Source of the DNA: Anaerolineae bacterium
GTDB lineage: Bacteria; Chloroflexota; Anaerolineae; Aggregatilineales; Phototrophicaceae
Length of the DNA stretch: 64,000 nt
Assembly: GCA_022843745.1 (NCBI GenBank)
Contig: JALHNB010000005.1
Location: 47,382-111,381 of the forward strand
Direction: 5' to 3'
Positions within the stretch are counted from its first letter, which is position 1, and each line of letters opens with the position of its first letter. This document shows positions 59,140-64,000 of the stretch, in pieces. The translations under genes and the position numbers were made by a program. The notes below the pieces were generated by a model. That model saw only the letters and a list, made by a program, of their open reading frames with translations. It was not told where the DNA came from and did not search any database.

Positions 59140-61719
59140 ATGTCCAATGACCCTATAACTCCGAATCAGTCTGTGAGCCTCTGGGATTGGCTCACGATGC
59201 CGCATCCTTCGCTTCAAACGCTGGAGGAAAAAAGACAGGCTCAATTGTTGGCGCATATCGCACTTGTCCTTGTTCCGCTTGGTTTGTTCGGGATTACCCT
59301 GACGGAGTTGATTCCGTCCTTCTCCGCGCAGTTTCCAGATTATGACCCGGTTGCCGAAATCGTTGGCGCTCTGATGGGGGTTGTAGTTTATGCTCTAAGC
59401 CGCACACAGTATTATAAAATCGGTGCGAAGCTGGCAATCGGCCTGGCAGGCGTTTTTATTTTCGGCTTTACCTTCACGGGCGAGCGAATTGACCTCAACA
59501 TCCTCGGATTTCTCATCATTCCGCTGATTCTATCGTGCTTGTTTTTCTCGTTGCAATCGGCGGGGCTGTTTTTGGCTTTTGCAATTGGCATTCTGCTGTC
59601 TGTGCCGCTCGCAATACCGGAAATCACGCTGGCGAAAATCCTGGACGGGCCGCTGCAAATGGTGTTGATTCTCTCGGCGACTTTGTTAATTGCCAATCGC
59701 TATATCCTTCAGATTCAGCATGATCGTCAAAAAGAAGTCGAGTACAACGAGCAGCGCTATCGCATTCTCTCGGAACTGATGTCCGATTATGCTTACAGCC
59801 TGAAGGTCACACCCCAAAATAAAACCGAGGTGGAATGGGTTGGCGGCGCTTACAACCAGATTACAGGTTATGACGCGGAGGAGCGTATCGCAAAAAACCT
59901 CCCGAATCCCGTTCATCCCGATGACCAAGCCATGTTCAATGACAAACTCAAGACGATTTTAGAGGGGCGAGATGGCGTTCTGGAGTATCGCATCATCAAC
60001 CGGAATGGCGATATACGCTGGCTGCGCAATTATGCGCGTCCTGTGTGGGATGATAAAGAAGGGCGCGTTGTTCGAATTTATGGTGCTGCCAAAGATATTA
60101 CCGCGCAGAAAGAAATTGAGGGAGCAGAGCGCAATCAACGTACTCTGGCTGAAGCGCTGCGTGATACCGCTACGCTGCTGAACAGTACGCTGGACATTAA
60201 CGAAGTTCTGGATCGCATCCTCGAAAATATTACACGAGTTGTCCCCAATGATGACTGCTCGATTATTCTGCTCGAAAATGACGTTGGCCGGATTGTTCGG
60301 CATCACGGTGTTACGGGGATTGAAAAAGCATTAGCGGTGCGCTTCCCGCTTGAAAGTACAGCTACGCTAGGTGCGATGTTTCGCAGCGGCCAACCTCTCC
60401 TGATCGAAGATGTAGCGACCTTTCCGGGGTGGGTTTATGGCGACAATGAGATTCAGACAAGCTCATTTCTGGGAACGCCCATTCGTGTTAGTGGCGAGGT
60501 TGTCGGCTTTATCACAATAGGCAGCGCTGTGGTAAGGGGGTTCGTGTCTGACCAGATTTCCCGCTTGCAGGCTTTTGCAGATCAGGCCAGCATCGCCATT
60601 CGCAACGCTCAAATTTATGAAGCACTCTATAGCCAGGCCGTTGATCTGGAGCAGCGTGTGGTTAAGCATACGGTTGAATTGAGTCGAGAACGTAAACAGC
60701 TTCAGGCGATTCTCGATTCGATGGGTGAAGGCATGTTTTATACGGATGGGACGGTTATCCAGTATATCAATCGTTTTCTATCGCAAATCACCGGATATAC
60801 GGCTCAGGAATTGGTCGGCAAGCCAACAAGCATCTTTCAGATTCCCGACCCACCTGAAAGTGATGTCGGATTATCGAACCTGAATCAACATCTGAAAACC
60901 GCCCGTATCTGGCGTGGCGAGACGCAGCTTTTGGCGAAGGATGGTCGCGTCGTTGATGTTGGCCTCAGCGTATCGCTGGTGAGCGACCCGGCGGAAGAAC
61001 TGATACGTGCTGTAACAGTGGTGCGTGATATTAGCGCGGAAAAAGCGCTGAATTTACGGAAAAGCCGTTTTATCGCGATTGCCTCTCATGAGCTGCGCAC
61101 CCCCATCACCAATTTAAATACCCGGCTTTATCTGATTCGCCGCCAACCTGAAAAAACCGGGGAACATCTGGAAATTATCGAAGAAGTTGTCAACCGGATG
61201 CACCGCCTGGTTGAAGATTTGCTGGATATTGCTCGTTTTGAGCAGGGTGCTGTGGGACTCCGGCTGGCGCAGGTCGATCTGCGTGATCTGGTGAAAAACG
61301 TCGTTCACCTGCAAGAGGCGGAAAGTAGTCTCAAGAATATTAATCTCATTGTCGATATGCCGCCCGATCCGTTTTATATCATTCTTGATCCAAACCGCGT
61401 CACACAGTCGGTGACGAATCTGCTGACCAACGCGATCAGTTACACCCCGCCCGGTGGATCCATTCACGTCAGGCTTATACATGAAGTGGAAGAGGAATAT
61501 GCAGCGATAAGCGTCATTGACAGCGGTATCGGCATCGCGCCGGAATACATTCAGCACGTATTTGAGCCATTTTTCCGTATCGAAGACGAGGTGAAAGGCA
61601 CGGGGCTGGGGTTGAGCATCGCTAAAGAGATCGTCACTTTACATGGCGGCGAGATCAATGTTGAAAGCGAACCGGGACATGGAAGCAGCTTTAAAATCCG
61701 CCTGCCGATTGCTAACTGA
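59140..61719 (+). CDS. Membrane PAS/GAF sensor histidine kinase
   Basis: The 859-residue kinase has N-terminal membrane segments (about 45-190), a PAS domain (about 205-325, LMSDYAYSLKVTPQNKTEV), a GAF domain (about 340-500, RILENITRVVPNDDCSIILL), a second PAS (about 515-630), HisKA with IASHELRTPITNLN and HATPase with NAISYTPPGG, DSGIGIAPEYI and GTGLGLSIAKE. It is a paralogue of the kinase at 48139 in the membrane and first PAS parts. No partner regulator is adjacent. The start, ATG at 59140, has GAGGC upstream. It is divergent from sppA. Confidence 0.93.
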   Translation: MSNDPITPNQSVSLWDWLTMPHPSLQTLEEKRQAQLLAHIALVLVPLGLFGITLTELIPSFSAQFPDYDPVAEIVGALMGVVVYALSRTQYYKIGAKLAIGLAGVFIFGFTFTGERIDLNILGFLIIPLILSCLFFSLQSAGLFLAFAIGILLSVPLAIPEITLAKILDGPLQMVLILSATLLIANRYILQIQHDRQKEVEYNEQRYRILSELMSDYAYSLKVTPQNKTEVEWVGGAYNQITGYDAEERIAKNLPNPVHPDDQAMFNDKLKTILEGRDGVLEYRIINRNGDIRWLRNYARPVWDDKEGRVVRIYGAAKDITAQKEIEGAERNQRTLAEALRDTATLLNSTLDINEVLDRILENITRVVPNDDCSIILLENDVGRIVRHHGVTGIEKALAVRFPLESTATLGAMFRSGQPLLIEDVATFPGWVYGDNEIQTSSFLGTPIRVSGEVVGFITIGSAVVRGFVSDQISRLQAFADQASIAIRNAQIYEALYSQAVDLEQRVVKHTVELSRERKQLQAILDSMGEGMFYTDGTVIQYINRFLSQITGYTAQELVGKPTSIFQIPDPPESDVGLSNLNQHLKTARIWRGETQLLAKDGRVVDVGLSVSLVSDPAEELIRAVTVVRDISAEKALNLRKSRFIAIASHELRTPITNLNTRLYLIRRQPEKTGEHLEIIEEVVNRMHRLVEDLLDIARFEQGAVGLRLAQVDLRDLVKNVVHLQEAESSLKNINLIVDMPPDPFYIILDPNRVTQSVTNLLTNAISYTPPGGSIHVRLIHEVEEEYAAISVIDSGIGIAPEYIQHVFEPFFRIEDEVKGTGLGLSIAKEIVTLHGGEINVESEPGHGSSFKIRLPIAN

Positions 61720-61804
61720 CACGACCACGATGTTGCTAACTGACGGGATCCGCCATTAGGACATAACGCTTAACTGACGCGATCCGCCACCACGACATAA
61801 CGCT
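61713..61804. repeat. 34-bp tandem duplication at the sortase gene end
   Basis: 61737-61770 and 61771-61804 are adjacent 34-bp copies with four mismatches. The second encodes the last residues of the sortase. The unit TAACTGAC recurs at 61713 (over the kinase stop) as a third, shorter copy. The first 34-bp copy is now non-coding and reads as a decayed duplicate of the sortase tail. Confidence 0.85.
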
Positions 61805-62408
61805 CGTGATAAACATCCTGGATAAAATCATAGTTGCTACAGGTGACGAGTGTTAGCTGTTCAGACGACGAGGGATAGAGGACGGATAAATCGTCTGGAT
61901 CAACCTTTAATACCTGCTTGACCGAATAAATATGTCGCTCACTATCCTGCGATAGAATAAGGGGATCGCCGATTTTTAAATCTTCTATTCTGGCAAAAAT
62001 ACCTTTGCGCCCATCACCCATCTCGACATGCCCCGCCAGAACGATATTTCCCGGTTCATCCATCCAGGCTGTTCCCTGCAAATGCCCAGCATAAGTGCCG
62101 AGATCGGCAATATCCCAACTTGTCCCATCCAGATAGGATTGAATAACGGTTGTGTTAATTCCGGCTGTGGGGGCGAAAAAGGTCGCGCCGGATGTAATTT
62201 CACGTGGTTTTGGTGGTCGAACTGTCGGCATAATCGTCGGTATCAGTGTTGGCATCAGCGACATCGTTGGTTGAATGATGGGGGCGCTGTATCGAGGGCG
62301 TGGTGTGTAGTCGTTGTCGTAAACCAAAAAGCCAATGCCAATAATCAAGCCCAGGCAAACGGCCAGCGTTAAGCTTGAGATCGGGCCAGAGCGTCGGGAT
62401 CCATACAT
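61770..62408 (-). CDS. Sortase (class D/E-like)
   Basis: The 212-residue transpeptidase has an N-terminal membrane anchor (about 12-30), a Pro/Thr-rich tether and the sortase domain from about 75. Catalytic residues are visible: His in LAGHVEMG, Cys in TLVTCSNYD, Arg in YHERYVVVADRV. Sortases link proteins to the wall at LPxTG-like signals. I found no clear LPxTG substrate in the window; the surface proteins at 333-2648 have C-terminal helices with no preceding motif. It converges on the kinase gene. Confidence 0.88.
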   Translation of the reverse strand: MYGSRRSGPISSLTLAVCLGLIIGIGFLVYDNDYTPRPRYSAPIIQPTMSLMPTLIPTIMPTVRPPKPREITSGATFFAPTAGINTTVIQSYLDGTSWDIADLGTYAGHLQGTAWMDEPGNIVLAGHVEMGDGRKGIFARIEDLKIGDPLILSQDSERHIYSVKQVLKVDPDDLSVLYPSSSEQLTLVTCSNYDFIQDVYHERYVVVADRVS

Positions 62409-62462
62409 AGTTGATTATCCAGCAGTTAGAAAAAACTTGCTAAGAAAACGGATTTCAAACTA

Positions 62463-63125
62463 TTATGGCATATTACGCAGTGAAATTGCAAAATTAATAT
62501 TTTGCTGAAGGCCGGGAAGCGCATCAACCAGTCCCAAGGACTCGAATAATTGATAGGCTTCGATGAAACATTGAAGCGCATCTTCATGATTGCCAATGTT
62601 AAACCAGGTATTTCCGAGCTTTTCCAGCCGCAGCGCCAAGCCACGCCAATCCTGCAACTGCCGCGCGATCATCACCGACTGAGCATGATAGTCGGCGGCT
62701 TTGGCTGGCTCCGCGAGGTCATCGTAGACCAACCCCAAATTACTGAGCCAGATTCCTCGCCCACGTATATCGCCAATTTCCTGCGCGATCAACAAAGCCT
62801 GGTTGAGATGCTCGATGGCATCGTCAAACCGTCGCAGTTCGCGCAAAATATTGCCCATGTTGCCGAGCAAGCCATCTTCGGTCATTCGATCTCCATCGGC
62901 GCGTGCCAATGATAGGGCTTGTTGGAAATAACCTAATGCTGCATCGGGGCGCTGCAAGCGATTGTAGATCAAAGCCAGGTTACCCAGGTGACGACCCTCA
63001 GCGGCGCGATCTTTGGCTTCCTGCGCGGCGGCGGCGGCCTGCTCCAGACAGGCGATGGCTTCTTCATAATTGCCGTTTTGCAGCGCAACGCGCAGTTGGC
63101 GCTGCAACTGCCCCGAATCAATCAT
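62463..63125 (-). CDS. TPR-repeat protein
   Basis: The 220-residue protein consists of about five tetratricopeptide repeats: YEEAIACLEQAAAAAQEA, PDAALGYFQQALSLARADG, DDAIEHLNQALLIAQEIG, AKAADYHAQSVMIARQL, EDALQCFIEAYQLFESL. It offers a binding scaffold; no other domain is present. The ATG at 63125 overlaps the end of the previous gene by 8 bp, so translation is coupled. Confidence 0.85.
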   Translation of the reverse strand: MIDSGQLQRQLRVALQNGNYEEAIACLEQAAAAAQEAKDRAAEGRHLGNLALIYNRLQRPDAALGYFQQALSLARADGDRMTEDGLLGNMGNILRELRRFDDAIEHLNQALLIAQEIGDIRGRGIWLSNLGLVYDDLAEPAKAADYHAQSVMIARQLQDWRGLALRLEKLGNTWFNIGNHEDALQCFIEAYQLFESLGLVDALPGLQQNINFAISLRNMP

Positions 63126-63789
63126 GATGGTTTTTGGTACGCCGTGTCCCAATGAAAAGCATCAGGACGAGCGTGATCGTTCCAGCCAGCAGCGCGAACA
63201 GCCAGAATGGTTTAAGGTCGTCGGTCACGGTGGGCAGGTTTTCGGCGCTGTTCTCTGGGTCTAGACGCACGACAGTAAACTCATGCGAGACATTTGGCAG
63301 CGTTTTGATGTTGATTGCGCTCTCGCTGCTCAAGCGTGCCAGCACCGGGTCATAAATGGCGGGCGCTGTTTTGCGGAACAGGTAGAGTGCTCGCAGGGCT
63401 TCATCGGGATCGTCAACTTTTCGCGCGTGGGCTTTCAAGCTACGTTGTCCCTGTCGAACACTGACAATCGGGTTAATCAGCAAATTCTGATACCACTGCG
63501 GGCGAGTACCCCAGGCGGAAACGAGATAAGTTTTGCTGCCGTGTGCACGATATTCGATGGCAGTATGACGCGGCAGGCCTGTCGTGCGCCCGCGTGTCGT
63601 CAGCACCATAATGTGCATGATATTCATGAGGTCCCCCAACCCCAGACGGTATAACCAGATTGGCAGCCGCATCAGGTAACGAAAAATGCCGCCAGGATAA
63701 GGAATCTGTTCGGCTAAATTGTTAATCGAAATTGTGGGGGCAGGCTGCTCCTCGTCCGGCGTGGAGGTCTGCCTGATGGTTTCAGCCAT
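63118..63789 (-). CDS. Membrane-anchored deazaflavin-type (DDN-like) oxidoreductase
   Basis: The 223-residue protein has the split beta-barrel fold of F420/deazaflavin-dependent nitroreductases: LTTRGRTTGLPRHTAIEY, YLVSAWGTRPQWYQNLLI and PIVSVRQGQRSLKA are the family pattern. A C-terminal helix (about 192-213, FWLFALLAGTITLVLMLFIG) anchors it to the membrane, which is unusual for this family. The substrate may be a quinone or nitro-compound; the cofactor is not certain. It overlaps the TPR gene by 8 bp. Confidence 0.8.
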   Translation of the reverse strand: MAETIRQTSTPDEEQPAPTISINNLAEQIPYPGGIFRYLMRLPIWLYRLGLGDLMNIMHIMVLTTRGRTTGLPRHTAIEYRAHGSKTYLVSAWGTRPQWYQNLLINPIVSVRQGQRSLKAHARKVDDPDEALRALYLFRKTAPAIYDPVLARLSSESAINIKTLPNVSHEFTVVRLDPENSAENLPTVTDDLKPFWLFALLAGTITLVLMLFIGTRRTKNHHD

Positions 63790-63819
63790 TTTTATGAACA
63801 CCAGGATACCATATTAACA

Positions 63820-63916
63820 TTTTGAATATGAGCGTCATGCTTTGTGCTAATCTCTTGAATATGAGCGCTACGCTTTGCACCAATCTTTTGAATATGCGCA
63901 CGATGCTTTACATCTC
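63820..63916. repeat. Three tandem copies of a 30-34-bp unit
   Basis: Units starting with TTGAATATG, followed by (A/C)GC..., CTTTG or CTTTA and AATCT, lie at about 63820-63853, 63854-63886 and 63887-63916. The unit is 33 bp and in one frame encodes a weak LNMS/LNMR-type 11-residue repeat. The frame is open from an ATG at 63828 to the window end, but the sequence is too short and low-complexity to call a gene. A TATAAT at 63968-63973 and an ATG at 63990 near the edge may start the next gene. Confidence 0.6.
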
Positions 63917-64000
63917 CCTAAAATTATACCATCGCTTGCCTGTTGATCTGAGAGTAAGATTTGGCGGTATAATTTCTTTCGAAGTAAACATGAATAAATT

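Noticed and set aside
63820..63916. CRISPR array
   Set aside because: The three units are directly adjacent with no unique spacers.
1..64000. tRNA, rRNA or known riboswitch
   Set aside because: I found no T-loop GGTTCGAATCC-type box with matching arms, no rRNA sequence, and no recognisable riboswitch core while reading; a covariance search would be needed to exclude weak ones.

Overview
This 64-kb window looks like the chromosome of an aerobic or facultatively aerobic member of the Chloroflexota (Anaerolineae-like). This placement is inferred from gene content: a cytochrome c oxidase operon with a cytochrome-c-fused subunit II and a subunit IV, many secreted SH3, PA14, LysM and PPC proteins with short signal peptides, a VanW protein, a DUF6391 protein, a GAF-TIR protein, and scattered GTAGGGGC-type palindromes. 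No outer-membrane assembly genes are seen. I found no rRNA, tRNA, CRISPR array, transposase or phage module.

Layout. 0-6.6 kb: the end of an unknown gene, then a minus-strand run of an ATPase, fructose-bisphosphatase and two secreted SdrD/LysM-type surface proteins. 6.7-9.3 kb: a chromate-resistance operon (chrA, a split chrB, a low-molecular-weight phosphatase-like protein) behind a near-consensus promoter overlapped by two TGTAAC-N4-GTTAC operators. 9.4-13.1 kb: an unknown Cys-rich protein, a glycosyltransferase and a thioredoxin-like protein. 13.1-18.0 kb, minus strand: an unusual signalling or conflict cluster made of a SLATT-like 2TM protein, a HEAT-repeat protein, three degenerate receiver-like proteins, a GAF-TIR protein and a small membrane protein. 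18.4-24.2 kb: a cytochrome oxidase operon with two subunit-III-like genes and one unknown membrane gene. 24.3-34.6 kb: mixed metabolism and housekeeping (SDR, MFS, thioredoxin-NHL, HAD, inositol monophosphatase, cold-shock protein, holA). 34.7-43.5 kb: envelope functions (PPC, PA14-SH3 and VanW proteins, MurJ, a heptose-type nucleotidyltransferase, a DPM-type glycosyltransferase). 43.6-50.2 kb: an unknown protein, GNAT, methyltransferase, HEAT protein, enolase-superfamily enzyme and a PAS histidine kinase. 50.4-52.5 kb: a chelatase gene in which the ChlI-like and ChlD-like parts are joined by an apparent -1 frameshift at an A9 run. 52.5-64 kb: a YfhO-like membrane protein, a HEPN-FHA protein, an epimerase coupled to sppA, a second PAS/GAF histidine kinase, a sortase, a TPR protein and a deazaflavin-type oxidoreductase.

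The most interesting stretches are the HEAT/receiver/GAF-TIR operon with its SLATT neighbour (13.4-18.0 kb), the chelatase frameshift site (51508-51516), the HEPN-FHA fusion (55.4-56.3 kb) and the chromate operon control region (6726-6787). Intergenic DNA carries several families of short palindromes and tandem repeats. The tandem copies at the sortase gene end and inside the receiver operon record recent local duplications. All functions are assigned by reading motifs and remembered family signatures; no database search was run.
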